A program made the position numbers and the translations under genes. The notes under the pieces were generated by a model. The model was not told where the DNA came from and did no database searches. It saw only the letters and a program-made list of their open reading frames with translations. From positions 1 through 43,688 of the forward strand of contig NZ_JABXKH010000082.1 in the NCBI RefSeq assembly GCF_017115105.1: DNA of 43,688 nucleotides, given 5' to 3'. This stretch comes from Nostoc sp. NMS2 (GTDB taxonomy: Bacteria > Cyanobacteriota > Cyanobacteriia > Cyanobacteriales > Nostocaceae). Shown piece by piece: positions 1 to 8,466 of the stretch; within the stretch, counting starts at the first letter, position 1, and every line of letters starts with the position of its first letter.

Positions 1-107
1 GTTTCTGTTTTGGCTGCGGCTCTCCCAAACTCAGACCCTCTGCCATAATCCCTCTGTCAATAGGGTTTGAGACGCGCTAACCCTGGTTATTTCATATATC
101 TACTAAA

Positions 108-791
108 GTGCCAAATATCCACTATCATACTTTTACTCGGATTAAAGAGGCTCGTGAAACTGGGGCAGATTGGGAATGGTGGATTTTATTTCCTCAGAAC
201 TATGTACGTTTCCGCATTCAGGCGAAGAAATTATCAACTGATGATAACTATGACAAAATAGCCTATGCTAATAAGCATGGTCTACAAATTCATAAGTTTT
301 TAGAAGATTCTAAGCGAGCTAATGCAATTTCTCTTTATGCACTCTATAGCCCAGCTATTAACTATGAGATGTGCAATAAAAAACTGAGCAATCAAAATGA
401 TGGAGTTTTTCTGGCAGGTGGTCAGCAAATCCATAACGCTTTTATTTTAGGTTATCCCCTTAAAATCAAAGCTACTGACATTCTCAAGCTCTCTAGACCA
501 TTTTCTTGCTTTGCTTGTTGTCCCTTAATTACAGCAAATGGTGGTGGATTACAGCACTATTTAAAACAATATTTTCAACTTGAAATGACATCAGTATCAC
601 CAAATTACAATAAATTTAGAGGTCTTCATGATGAGCTTCCAGAGTATTTGCCATTATTTATTGACCAGGCGCAGGTTGGTGTTCCTGAATGGTGGGAAAA
701 CGAGTTTCAACTTGAAATGCGTGATTTCAATGCTCTTTTAGTCTACGATTTTCGTCACCAAATTTCTGATTACCAAGACACACTTTTTTAA
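108..791 (+). CDS. DUF6615-like protein, 5'-truncated (PD-(D/E)XK-like remnant)
   Basis: The reading frame opens with a GTG and encodes 227 residues. Near the N-terminus it has TGADWEWW followed by FRIQAKKL, which resembles the conserved core of DUF6615 proteins; this assignment is from memory of the family. The spacing of an acidic D-x-E and a Q-A-K recalls a PD-(D/E)XK nuclease fold in which Q replaces E; that reading is inference. Family members normally carry several tens of residues before the GADWEW motif. Here a stop lies only ten codons upstream (78-80) and none of the other upstream frames supplies such a segment. The gene is therefore probably a 5'-truncated remnant. It is convergent with menD. 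Function is unknown; a defence-related nuclease is one possibility. Confidence 0.55.
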   Translation: MPNIHYHTFTRIKEARETGADWEWWILFPQNYVRFRIQAKKLSTDDNYDKIAYANKHGLQIHKFLEDSKRANAISLYALYSPAINYEMCNKKLSNQNDGVFLAGGQQIHNAFILGYPLKIKATDILKLSRPFSCFACCPLITANGGGLQHYLKQYFQLEMTSVSPNYNKFRGLHDELPEYLPLFIDQAQVGVPEWWENEFQLEMRDFNALLVYDFRHQISDYQDTLF

Positions 792-858
792 CGAACTACG
801 AAGGCATCAGAGTTTAACCTAATCGCTATATTTAATTATGCTATTCAGAAATAAAAAC

Positions 859-2619
859 TTAAATGTCAATATCGGCGGCAAAGTTTTTTAAATTATCCTG
901 TCGCCACTTAGCATCTGCTTTGCGATTTGTCTGCACCTCCAAAACCCGAATTCCATTAGCTGGAAGTGGGTTTAATCTTTGCTGCAACTGCTGCCAAGAA
1001 GTAATCAATTCATGCTCGACATTATAAGTAGCACACAACTGAGCAAAATCGATATTCTGGGGAGTGCCGAAAAACTCTTCAAATGGTGGGTCAAATTTGG
1101 CAATAGGTAACATTTCAAAAATACCACCGCCATTGTTATTGATTAACACAATCGTCAAATGTCCGACAAATTTATTGCGGATTAAAAAACCATTGGTGTC
1201 ATGCAACAGCGCTAAATCTCCCGTTAACATCACACTACTTTGCTGGCGATGGGCAATTCCTAAAGCTGTGGATAATGTGCCATCTATACCATTTGCACCC
1301 CGGTTAAAGTGCGATCGCACTCCTAAATTATTTGGTTTCCAGAAATATTCCACATCCCGCACAGGCATACTATTAGCAAGAAATAGTGGCGTTCCTGGCG
1401 GTAAAATCTGAGAAATTAACCAAGCTGCTTTACTCTCAATTATTTCATTTATTTTCCCCATCGTCTGGTCAACAGCGAACCTAACCTTTGCTTCCACATC
1501 ACACCATTGCTGCAAATAGTCTGAGGAGAAAGATAAATTTCTTTGCTCTACCTTTATGTCTTCTACAGATATCCGTAAATGCGTCGTCCTCCCATGCAAA
1601 GGATCGAGGTTTTGGTCACTAGGATCAATTACCCAGCGTCGGGGTTGGGTTGCATCTATCCAAGTACGCAGTTCTTTACTTGTAGGCATTTCACCCACCT
1701 GAATAACCATTTCAGGCGCTAATTGCTTTGCCAGTTGCTGATTTCGCAAAATCAGATCATAAGTGGAAATTAAATAAGGGTTGAGTTCGGCATAATTTCT
1801 GACTGGAGAAAGTCCCTCAGCTAGCACTGGCCATTTGAGAGTTTGGGAAAGGTGCGCGATCGCTCTACAATACTCTTCTGGTTGCGACGGTTGGGCAACA
1901 CCTGCAATAATGATGCCGCGATCGCATTCTTTCCATTCTTGGAGAATGGGGAATGGAGCATAGGGCATGGGGAATGGGGTAGTACTTGCTATTCCTGCAA
2001 AAAAATCTTCTGGTTGAAACTGCGATCGCAAATAACTCAAGTCAATTCCATCAGGAAGAGGCGCTAAGGGATCGCGAAAGGGAATATTTAAATGTACTGG
2101 TCCCTTTGTAGGAGTTTGCGCCCTTTCCCAGCTATGAATTACCATTTGTCGCAGATAAGCTAGCATTCCCAAATCAGCAGAGGGTAAGGCTAACTCTGTT
2201 TGCCAATTTGGGTAGTTTCCATATAATCTCAACTGATCTACAGTTTGCCCAGAGTGACAATCTCGCAATTCTGGCGGTCTATCGGTGGTTAATATCAACA
2301 GTGGTACGCGACTATATGAGGCTTCAATGACTGCTGAATAAAAATTTGCTCCTGCTGTACCAGAGGTGCAAACTAACACCACAGCGCGTCCGGTTGCTTG
2401 AGCTTGTCCCAAGGCGAAAAAGGCGGCGGAACGTTCATCGAGAATGGAAATCGCTTCAATCTCAGGTACTTGTTGAGCAAAGGCTACTGCTAAGGGTGTA
2501 GAGCGCGATCCAGGGCAAATGATGGCACAAGTCAATCCCAACCGCTTTAGCGTCTCTGTTAAAATGTAAGCCCAAAGTTGATTAACATTCCTAAAGGCGA
2601 TCGGCATTAAATCAAACAT
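859..2619 (-). CDS. menD: 2-succinyl-5-enolpyruvyl-6-hydroxy-3-cyclohexene-1-carboxylate synthase
   Basis: MenD is the thiamine-diphosphate enzyme that joins isochorismate and 2-oxoglutarate with loss of CO2. In cyanobacteria this leads to phylloquinone, the photosystem I cofactor. The 586-residue length fits the family. The N-terminal Pyr domain shows CPGSRSTPL (about residues 35-43) and DERSAAFFALG with the cofactor-activating Glu at about 62. The C-terminal PP domain has a GDLALLHDTNG segment and LINNNGGGIFEMLP, which is the ThDP/Mg-binding region. The ATG at 2619 is used; an internal Met at residue 5 is possible. No other men gene is in the window. It is divergent from folB across about 270 bp. 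Confidence 0.96.
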   Translation of the reverse strand: MFDLMPIAFRNVNQLWAYILTETLKRLGLTCAIICPGSRSTPLAVAFAQQVPEIEAISILDERSAAFFALGQAQATGRAVVLVCTSGTAGANFYSAVIEASYSRVPLLILTTDRPPELRDCHSGQTVDQLRLYGNYPNWQTELALPSADLGMLAYLRQMVIHSWERAQTPTKGPVHLNIPFRDPLAPLPDGIDLSYLRSQFQPEDFFAGIASTTPFPMPYAPFPILQEWKECDRGIIIAGVAQPSQPEEYCRAIAHLSQTLKWPVLAEGLSPVRNYAELNPYLISTYDLILRNQQLAKQLAPEMVIQVGEMPTSKELRTWIDATQPRRWVIDPSDQNLDPLHGRTTHLRISVEDIKVEQRNLSFSSDYLQQWCDVEAKVRFAVDQTMGKINEIIESKAAWLISQILPPGTPLFLANSMPVRDVEYFWKPNNLGVRSHFNRGANGIDGTLSTALGIAHRQQSSVMLTGDLALLHDTNGFLIRNKFVGHLTIVLINNNGGGIFEMLPIAKFDPPFEEFFGTPQNIDFAQLCATYNVEHELITSWQQLQQRLNPLPANGIRVLEVQTNRKADAKWRQDNLKNFAADIDI

Positions 2620-2679
2620 AGCTATAAAACAATCTGAAATTTTAGATTTTGTTTAGGGAAATTTAATTTAAAATCCATC

Positions 2680-2848
2680 TGGGAAAGTTTGGTGAAGAGA
2701 AGTCCGAGGGAGGGAAGCCGATCCTCGACACTTTGGAATCACCTTTGCGTCAGGGTGGGTTGCAAACCAACCCTCACAAATGTGGTCATGGAACCCAACA
2801 TCCCGACGTGAGTTTGGAGGAAAGAAAATCTCCAAGCAAACTTGCTCC
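2680..2848 (+). ncRNA. Candidate structured RNA or folB leader (unknown class)
   Basis: This non-coding stretch between menD and folB can be folded by eye into a closed multibranch structure. A long-range stem AAGTTTG 2685-2691 / CAAACTT 2837-2843 encloses four stems or hairpins: GGTGA 2691-2695 / TCACC 2739-2743 stacked outside CGAGG 2705-2709 / CCTCG 2723-2727; GGGTTG 2757-2762 / CAACCC 2768-2773; CTCAC 2773-2777 / GTGAG 2808-2812; and TTGGAG 2814-2819 / CTCCAA 2830-2835. Some neighbouring pairs share one base, so they would shift slightly. It ends about 40 nt before the folB ATG and has no terminal U-run. I do not recognise a known riboswitch, 6S, RNase P or SRP consensus. It could be a cis-regulatory leader, a free small RNA, or chance folding. 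Confidence 0.35.
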
Positions 2849-2885
2849 ACTTTCTACAAAATGCCCAATTTGCTCTCAAACTTTT

Positions 2886-3254
2886 ATGGACTGCATTCAT
2901 TTAACGGGAATTCGCTGCTACGGCTACACTGGGTATCTACCAGAAGAACAGGTGCTAGGACAATGGTTTGAGGTGGATGTGAGGTTATGGTTAGATATCT
3001 CCACAGCGGCCAAGACTGACGCGATCGAAGACACTTTAGATTATCGCAGCGTCATTAGCTTGATACAACATCTGGTCAAAACGTCTAAGTTTGCTTTGGT
3101 GGAGAAATTGGTAGCAACGATCGCAGATTCTATTCTCCAAGAGTGCGATCGTGTAACACAAGTCCAAGTCATCTTGAGCAAACCTGCTGCACCTATTCCA
3201 GATTTCGGTGGCAAAATTAGTATTGAACTTACTAAAAGTAAGTCCAATCTCTAA
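2886..3254 (+). CDS. folB: Dihydroneopterin aldolase
   Basis: FolB cleaves 7,8-dihydroneopterin to 6-hydroxymethyl-dihydropterin and glycolaldehyde in folate synthesis. The 122-residue protein starts MDCIHLTGIRCYGYTGYLPE. It contains the catalytic-type residues of the family: Glu20/21, Tyr53 in LDYRSV, the pterin-anchoring Glu73 and Lys99 in LSKPAAP. The frame stays open 51 codons further upstream, but that part has no family similarity and overlaps the structured region. The ATG at 2886 gives the usual family length of about 120 residues. No strong Shine-Dalgarno sequence precedes it. The enzyme acts as a cytosolic oligomer; this is family knowledge. Confidence 0.95.
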   Translation: MDCIHLTGIRCYGYTGYLPEEQVLGQWFEVDVRLWLDISTAAKTDAIEDTLDYRSVISLIQHLVKTSKFALVEKLVATIADSILQECDRVTQVQVILSKPAAPIPDFGGKISIELTKSKSNL

Positions 3255-3479
3255 ATCACAAAACGTGTTTTTCTTGTCAATATCTATAAACTAGCAAAAA
3301 CAGGGGGTTTACATGGAGCGCGGAAATATCTCACAAAGAGAACCTTTCCTGCCATTGCCCCCAGCACTTGCTCTTTATCAAAAAACACTAAAAAATCATG
3401 TTATTTGCTGATGAGCATTTAACTTGCATATTTTCAGTTAAAAGAATTTATAGTGATCCGCTTTGATTATTGAACTGAC

Positions 3480-3600
3480 TTGCATAGGGTGGGAGTAGGG
3501 AATAGGGACTTGTACTGAGCGACTTGTGCCGAGCCTGTCCTGAGCGTAGCCGAAGGGCGAAGTCGAGGTAAGCCGAAGTAGTGGGGAGTAGGGAATAAGC
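3480..3600. repeat. Palindromic intergenic repeat cluster
   Basis: The stretch contains two forms of the phrase ACTTGT(A/G)C(T/C)GAGC. It also contains a segment in which GAGCGTAGCCGAAGGGCGAAG can form local hairpins, and it is flanked by two copies of GGGAGTAGGGAATA. This is the composition of widespread Nostoc intergenic repeats. No coding content. Confidence 0.55.
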
Positions 3601-3892
3601 CTTTTTGATTGGTACTTAATTTGTTCAAAAATTAAATCGGAGTCCTATATTATTAAGTATTAACTCAAACCAATGAATACTTTTAAGTAATACTCTTTCA
3701 TTAACAATTCAAAGTTTCATCCCAATTCTTTGTGAAACTGTACAAAATCAAGATTACTTGGTGAAACAAGGCGCAATATCTCCTTGTTCTTATCATGTTA
3801 GATACAACATACTATATTAATTTTTTCAATTTACTTGAAAGTAATATACTGTGATTTAATTAACTTTTATCGAACAGAATTCAGGAGTCATG

Positions 3893-4169
3893 ATGGGCTA
3901 AACCCTAGCTATCCGCTAACAGAATACAGGAAAGGTATTCTAAACAAAAAAGCGGATGAATAATCGGCGTTTAAGACCCCCACAAAACAAGAAAATTTGG
4001 TGGTACAACAATTCAGAACTTCGGCTACGCTCAGTAACCATCGCGCGTCTGAATCCCCGACTGATAGCGAGTCCGCGTCCTCTTACAAAGAAGCAAGCTA
4101 GCAAGAGCGTCTCGTAGAGAGCGTCAAGATTCCTGACTCCTGTTAGCGGATAGCTAGGGTTTAGCCCAT
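3893..4169. repeat. MITE-like element, 277 bp, 30-bp perfect terminal inverted repeats
   Basis: The left end 3893-3922 begins ATGGGCTAAACCCTAGC and is the exact reverse complement of 4140-4169. The 217-bp interior has no plausible gene; the long frame on the minus strand crosses both ends and has no recognisable domain. No convincing target duplication was seen at the edges. A solo copy of 28 bp of the same end lies at 26556-26583. It is presumably a non-autonomous element mobilised by a transposase elsewhere in the genome (inference). Confidence 0.75.
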
Positions 4170-4539
4170 TCAAAATAGCTGAATTCTTCTTCAATCTTGA
4201 TTAATTTTGACATAAATACTATACTTAATATTTATTTTATTCAGGAGAATGATTGCTTGCATATTGTTGAAAATAAATTTTGGATTGCTGGTAATTATAT
4301 GATAATTTGCATTTTACGTTAATGGCATGATATTAGCTGCATAGAGTAATTACAATTAGCTTTGACAAACACAGAAATTATCGGAGGTTAATAACATGAT
4401 GCTATTTGCTCATTAGTAAGTATTTATATCAAGCAATACTACAGAGTCGTAAAAGATTGTTTATGATAAAATAAGAACTTTTGTATTGAGTTGACACTGA
4501 CAACAAAAATCTGAACCTTAGCAAACAGGTTGTTTCACC

Positions 4540-5823
4540 ATGTTCGCCCGCAAAATCCTAGTTGTTGAGGATGAAAACATCATAGCCTCAAATATTAGAA
4601 AAAGTTTACAAAAATTAGGTTATTCCGTATCAGAAACCACTAAGTCTGGTGAAGAAGCAATAAAAAAGGTAGCAGAAACTCATCCACATTTAGTATTAAT
4701 TGATATCTGCCTAGCAGGGGAAATCGACGGTGTACACGTAGCAGATATCATCCAGAATCACTTCCATGTACCTGTAGTATATTTAACAGAGTGTTCGGAA
4801 TATAAAACATTATATAAAAACCAGCTAAGTGAGCCTTTTAGTTACATAGTTAAACCATTTATTGAAAGTGATTTACATTTTGCGATTGAAATGACTCTAT
4901 ACAAACATCAGAGCAAAAAGATATTATACGAAGAAAAACAGAAGCTGGCAGCAATTATTAATAGTATGGGCAGTGCAGTGATTGTGACTTATGCAAATGG
5001 TTGTATTCAAATGATGAATCCCACAGCAGAACTAATCACGGGGTGGAAGCAAAGTGAAGCATTCGGTAAAGATTTAGTAGAAGTCGTTAAGTTAGTTGAC
5101 AAAGATGTAGGAGAAAAAATTGAAAATTTAGCCACAGATGTAATCAAAACAGGTAAAATTTTGGATTTCCCAGAAAACTGCACACTGATTAATAAAGATG
5201 GCAAAGAGATAGCGATTGGGGATAATGTTGCACCCATCCGCGATCGCAATGGTAATATTACTGGTGCAGTTTTAGTTTTTCAAGATATCACCAAACGTAA
5301 GCAGACAGAGGCGCAACTGATCCGTAATGCGTTTTATGATGGGTTGACAGCATTACCAAATCGTGTTTTATTTCTAGATCGGCTCAGACAAACAATTGAG
5401 CGCAGCAAACGCAGAAGCGATTATTATTTTGCAGTTTTATTTTTGGATTTAGATGGCTTCAAAGAGATTAACGATCGCTTTGGGCATGGAATAGGGGATG
5501 ATTTTTTAGTAGCGATCGCTAGACGTTTAGAGTCGTGCTTACGTGGTGGTGATACTGTAGCGCGATTTGGTGGTGATGAGTTTACAGTTCTTTTAGAGGA
5601 TATTAAAGACATTAGCGACGCTACCAATGTTGCCAAACGGATTCAAGAATCCTTGCGATCGCCACTTTATCTGAACGGATGTGAATTATCTACTACAGCT
5701 AGTATTGGTATTGCTTGGAATTTTAGTAGTTATGAAGAGCCTGCAACTCTGCTACGGGACGCTGATATTGCGATGTACCGAGCTAAACGGCAAGGAAAAG
5801 CCACTTATGCCATATTTAGTTAA
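4540..5823 (+). CDS. Response regulator with REC, PAS and GGDEF domains (diguanylate cyclase)
   Basis: This predicted phosphorylation-controlled diguanylate cyclase would make cyclic di-GMP from GTP. The REC domain (about 1-125) has the acidic pair Glu10/Asp11, phospho-acceptor Asp55, Thr83 and Lys105. A PAS domain follows (about 133-255) with GWKQSEAFGKDL and a DITKRK exit. The GGDEF domain (about 262-425) has an intact GGDEF at 344-348. An RGGD at 335-338, exactly five residues before it, fits the RxxD inhibitory site, so product feedback is expected. There is no EAL domain. It is cytosolic, with no membrane segment. Its ATG follows AACAGGTTGTTTCACC. No partner histidine kinase is adjacent. 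The O-acetyltransferase begins 44 bp downstream. Confidence 0.93.
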   Translation: MFARKILVVEDENIIASNIRKSLQKLGYSVSETTKSGEEAIKKVAETHPHLVLIDICLAGEIDGVHVADIIQNHFHVPVVYLTECSEYKTLYKNQLSEPFSYIVKPFIESDLHFAIEMTLYKHQSKKILYEEKQKLAAIINSMGSAVIVTYANGCIQMMNPTAELITGWKQSEAFGKDLVEVVKLVDKDVGEKIENLATDVIKTGKILDFPENCTLINKDGKEIAIGDNVAPIRDRNGNITGAVLVFQDITKRKQTEAQLIRNAFYDGLTALPNRVLFLDRLRQTIERSKRRSDYYFAVLFLDLDGFKEINDRFGHGIGDDFLVAIARRLESCLRGGDTVARFGGDEFTVLLEDIKDISDATNVAKRIQESLRSPLYLNGCELSTTASIGIAWNFSSYEEPATLLRDADIAMYRAKRQGKATYAIFS

Positions 5824-5867
5824 TTATAGGACTTACATGCACAACTGAAAAGCCTCATAAGTTAGTC

Positions 5868-6428
5868 ATGGAAAAAACCGAAAAACAGAAAATGCTTGCA
5901 GGCGAATTATATCTGGCAGAAGATCCAGAATTGACTGCCGAAAATAAACGAGCTAGTCGTCTGTTGCGAAGGTACAATTCTACAACTGAAGAACAACAAG
6001 ATCAACGGCAGCAAATTTTGCAAGAGTTATTTGGAAAGATCGGTGACAAAGTATTAATTGTGCCACCATTTCACTGTGACTATGGTAGTAATATTTTTGC
6101 TGGCGACAAATTTTATATGAACTATGGCTGTGTAATTTTAGACTGCAATACTGTTCACATTGGTGAAAATGTTTTGTGCGCTCCTTATGTACAAATTTAT
6201 ACTGCTTATCATCCTACAGAGCCAGAAATTCGCCTTTCTGGTAGAGAATTAGCTGCGCCAATTAACATCGGTAATAATGTTTGGATTGGTGGCAGTGCAA
6301 TTATTTGTCCAGGTGTGACTATTGGTGATAACACAACCATTGGTGCTGGCAGTGTAGTTGTCAAAGATATACCTGAGAATGTTGTCGCTGCTGGTAATCC
6401 CTGCCGCGTCATTCGATATTTATCCTAA
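5868..6428 (+). CDS. Sugar O-acetyltransferase (maltose/galactoside acetyltransferase family)
   Basis: This left-handed beta-helix acetyltransferase of the Maa/NodL/LacA type would transfer acetyl from acetyl-CoA to a sugar hydroxyl. The N-terminal Mac segment MLAGELYLAEDPEL is followed by hexapeptide repeats (INIGNNVWIGGSAIICPGVTIG and onwards). The catalytic histidine is His115 in YTAYHP. The end VVAAGNPCRVIR is the typical closing motif. Its 186 residues match the family. The natural substrate cannot be read from the sequence. It lies 44 bp after the GGDEF gene on the same strand and could be co-transcribed. Confidence 0.92.
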   Translation: MEKTEKQKMLAGELYLAEDPELTAENKRASRLLRRYNSTTEEQQDQRQQILQELFGKIGDKVLIVPPFHCDYGSNIFAGDKFYMNYGCVILDCNTVHIGENVLCAPYVQIYTAYHPTEPEIRLSGRELAAPINIGNNVWIGGSAIICPGVTIGDNTTIGAGSVVVKDIPENVVAAGNPCRVIRYLS

Positions 6429-6554
6429 AATTTTAGAAAACAGAATTCAGGAATCAGGAGCCAGAATAATGCCTCCGGCACGATCCGCGAACAGAATTGA
6501 ATTCTGTGATGGCGGACTGCGGCGAACGCTGAATAAATAGGTTTAAGTCTCCCA

Positions 6555-6747
6555 CTAACGCTCTTTTATGACTCTCGTGGGATAAAAATCATCCACCCTT
6601 ATTTTTAAGGACTTTGATGAACTTAGGCGTAGGTTGGGTTGAGGAACGAAACCCAACACCAACAATCTCTGATTTTGTTGGGGTTTCACTAAAGTTCAAC
6701 CCAACCTACGAATATTTTATTTTTTCGGAGTAATAAAAGAGCGCTAA
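6555..6747. repeat. MITE copy (about 192 bp, GCGCTCTTTTAT-type ends)
   Basis: The ends are CTAACGCTCTTTTATGACTC (6555-6574) and GAGTAATAAAAGAGCGCTA (6728-6746), which are inverted repeats with two differences. The interior has an AGGTTGGGTTGAGGAACG arm and its partner around 6690-6712, giving a long imperfect hairpin. A second copy in opposite orientation sits at 30293-30528. The segment just before it (6440-6540) contains the AACAGAATTCAGGA and GCCTCCGGCA phrases found elsewhere in the window. Confidence 0.75.
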
Positions 6748-6772
6748 TTGATTCTGAATTCTGCATTCTTCT

Positions 6773-7153
6773 TCAAAACTTATATCCTCTGGCAATCCAA
6801 TAGAGCCAGTCTGCGATCGCTTCTTGAGTTTCGCTGTCAGTATCAATGGCTGTTATTTCGGATAACTTTGCAGAAAATACATCATCATCCTTACCATTAA
6901 TATAAGCCACTTCTACCAACATATCTTTTAAGCACTCATCATCTGGGGCCATACCCAGCACTTCCACTTGCTTCTCCTCCGTAGAGCCTGATTTGCGTGA
7001 CTTCTTAGTCCATTTAGCCATAAAGGGAAAATTCAGAGTCTCTTCGAGGTAATAGTACCAACCCATTGCTCGGTCTTCTTTGTCTTCAGCATCTACAAGG
7101 ATCTCTGTTTTAATGCGATGCTCTCGGTTTTCGTCGGCTTCAACATTAGGCAT
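6773..7153 (-). CDS. CcbP-like cyanobacterial calcium-binding protein
   Basis: This acidic 126-residue protein has the signature AMGWYYYLEETLNFPF and ends AIADWLYWIARGYKF. Both match my memory of CcbP, the Anabaena calcium-binding protein whose level falls as heterocysts form and which buffers cytosolic calcium. It has no EF-hand. Calcium is thought to bind to acidic surface residues, and there are many here (for example DAEDKED and NGKDDD). It has no signal peptide or membrane segment. CcbP is about this length. A role in calcium buffering is inferred from the family; whether this is the heterocyst-linked ortholog or a paralog cannot be decided here. Confidence 0.75.
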   Translation of the reverse strand: MPNVEADENREHRIKTEILVDAEDKEDRAMGWYYYLEETLNFPFMAKWTKKSRKSGSTEEKQVEVLGMAPDDECLKDMLVEVAYINGKDDDVFSAKLSEITAIDTDSETQEAIADWLYWIARGYKF

Positions 7154-7238
7154 AAGATAACGCTTTACGTGTATAACATTTTGATAATATTAGCAAAGTC
7201 TTGGCTAAGAATAATTTTTCTAAAAGATAGTTAAGTAT

Positions 7239-7357
7239 ATAGGACTTACGCATAATAGATCCCCCAACCCCCTTTTTAAGGAGGCTTTGAGAGTTTTTCC
7301 CTTTTTAAGACGGGTTAGGGAGGATCTAGATTTTAGTTCTCAGTGCGTAATTCCTGG
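7239..7357. repeat. Small repeat element with AGGACTTACGCA ends
   Basis: The ends are AGGACTTACGCA (7241-7252) and TGCGTAATTCCT (7344-7355), an inverted repeat. The interior is a GATCCCCC...GGATC hairpin-forming, C-rich/G-rich stretch. GTATAT flanks both sides (7235-7240 and just after 7356), suggesting a short target duplication. Related ends occur near 13245-13500 and 33534-33717. Confidence 0.55.
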
Positions 7358-7376
7358 TATATCTAGGTTATACAAA

Positions 7377-7405
7377 AAAACCGCTTGTCATTGACAAACG
7401 GTTTT
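7377..7405 (-). terminator. Rho-independent terminator of the DUF1517 gene
   Basis: An AAAACCG(C)TTGTCA / TGACAAACGGTTTT hairpin lies 78 bp beyond the stop of the minus-strand DUF1517 gene. Read on the minus strand it is followed by a run of Ts. Confidence 0.75.
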
Positions 7406-7482
7406 CTAGTTATTCCTCTCAAAGGAGAACTTATTTGTTGCACCAAGATGCAAGTTATTTCTTCGCGCTTGAGTGCGAAGCG

Positions 7483-8466
7483 TTAAACAAGTCTCAAATC
7501 AGGATAATTTGCCAGTACATCATCAGATGTCAGCGTATCATTTTCAGCTTGCGGAGTCCAAAGTACTTCAATTGCCAGAAGTTTTTCGCCAGGGATACTA
7601 CCAATTTGGCGCAAAGCTTGACGCAAATCATCAGCACTGTTAATCGCTGTGGGGATTTCAAATTTGCCTAGTGTTGCCGCCAGCAAGGTGACGATGATAT
7701 ATTCTCCAGCGCCTTCAGTAAATAGGCGAGTGGGGTTGTCTAGTTCACCAGCCTGGGGTAAAGCTTCTTTGGCAAGGGCTGCTTTTAGCTGGTTGTTGAC
7801 ATTAGAAAGAGTTTCTTCGCTAAACTTGCTGCGTTCTGCCAGTGACAGCCGATTAAATTGACTTTCAGCTGAATTTAAACTGGCTTGTTGAGTGCCACCA
7901 CCTGCATATACAAAGTATTCGGGATGGCGGAGTAAAGCTAGGCTGGCTTCTTGCAGAATTTCTGCTCTTCCCTCTGGGGTGTTAGTATCAGCAGTTTCGG
8001 CAATGTGGTTGAGTTCATTTTGCAATTCACGGGCTTGAGCTAACAAACCTACTTGCAAACGAGTTACAGAAACAGGAGAGTTACTGCTGTAATCTGCTTC
8101 TGGAGTTTCACCGCCAGAGACGCGGCGGAAAGTTTGCAATAAGAAATTAGCGATCGCAAAGAAGATTAAGATGCTAAATAGACCACCAAATCCTCCCCCA
8201 ATACCCCAGAAGGGAAGTAGGAAGGGAAAGCCAAAACCACCACCAAAACCACCGCCAGGATAGTATCCGCCCCCACCAGGAGGTGCATAAGTGCGCGGTG
8301 TATAGGTGCGGCTGGAAGGCGCTCTAAAGGAGCCACCACCGATCCGGCCCCCACTGCGGGCTGCTAATGCTCCATCGGCGTGACTAAGAGCCAAAGCTAA
8401 CACCAAACTTAGGGCTAAGAAGGTTTTTAACAGTGGTTTGATGATTTGTTGTAGTTTTTTACGCAT
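7483..8466 (-). CDS. DUF1517 family membrane protein
   Basis: The 327-residue protein has an N-terminal signal or anchor (residues about 10-35, ending ALAARSGG). A Gly/Pro/Tyr-rich linker follows (RIGGGSFRAPSS through GGGFGG). Next comes a hydrophobic segment (LFSILIFFAIANFLL) and a C-terminal alpha/beta domain with VTRLQVGLLAQARELQNEL and IEVLWTPQAENDTLTSDDVLANYPDLRLV. This is the layout of cyanobacterial/plastid DUF1517 proteins, whose plant members act at thylakoid or chloroplast membranes in light acclimation. The biochemical activity is unknown. A strong terminator follows and the gene appears monocistronic. Confidence 0.9.
   Translation of the reverse strand: MRKKLQQIIKPLLKTFLALSLVLALALSHADGALAARSGGRIGGGSFRAPSSRTYTPRTYAPPGGGGYYPGGGFGGGFGFPFLLPFWGIGGGFGGLFSILIFFAIANFLLQTFRRVSGGETPEADYSSNSPVSVTRLQVGLLAQARELQNELNHIAETADTNTPEGRAEILQEASLALLRHPEYFVYAGGGTQQASLNSAESQFNRLSLAERSKFSEETLSNVNNQLKAALAKEALPQAGELDNPTRLFTEGAGEYIIVTLLAATLGKFEIPTAINSADDLRQALRQIGSIPGEKLLAIEVLWTPQAENDTLTSDDVLANYPDLRLV

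Larger units (their letters stand above)
3255..4539. other. 1.3-kb intergenic region with repeats; one tiny ORF
   Basis: No convincing gene was seen. A 32-codon frame at 3313-3411 (+), preceded by a GGGGG stretch five bases before its ATG, is the only short frame worth noting; it could be a small protein or a remnant. The region also holds a palindromic repeat (about 3480-3600) and a MITE-like element (3893-4169). The remainder is AT-rich and probably contains the promoter of the response regulator at 4540. Confidence 0.6.
7154..7482. other. Intergenic region between ccbP-like gene and DUF1517 gene
   Basis: This non-coding region contains the presumed promoter of the CcbP-like gene on its left side, a small repeat element (7239-7357) and the terminator of the DUF1517 gene (7377-7405). 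No gene was seen. Confidence 0.6.

Noticed and set aside
1..107. C-terminal end of an upstream gene
   Set aside because: Short open stretches exist in all frames but none has recognisable protein character.
2780..2820. 5S rRNA-like phrase GGTCATGGAACCCAACATCCCGA split around 2783-2806
   Set aside because: Only a short chance resemblance; no 5S-size structure or flanking rRNA genes.
2733..2885. 51-codon upstream extension of folB
   Set aside because: It has no similarity to dihydroneopterin aldolases, exceeds the family length and overlaps the structured region.
3940..4194. 84-residue minus-strand frame in the MITE
   Set aside because: It starts outside the element, crosses an inverted end and has no domain; treated as chance.
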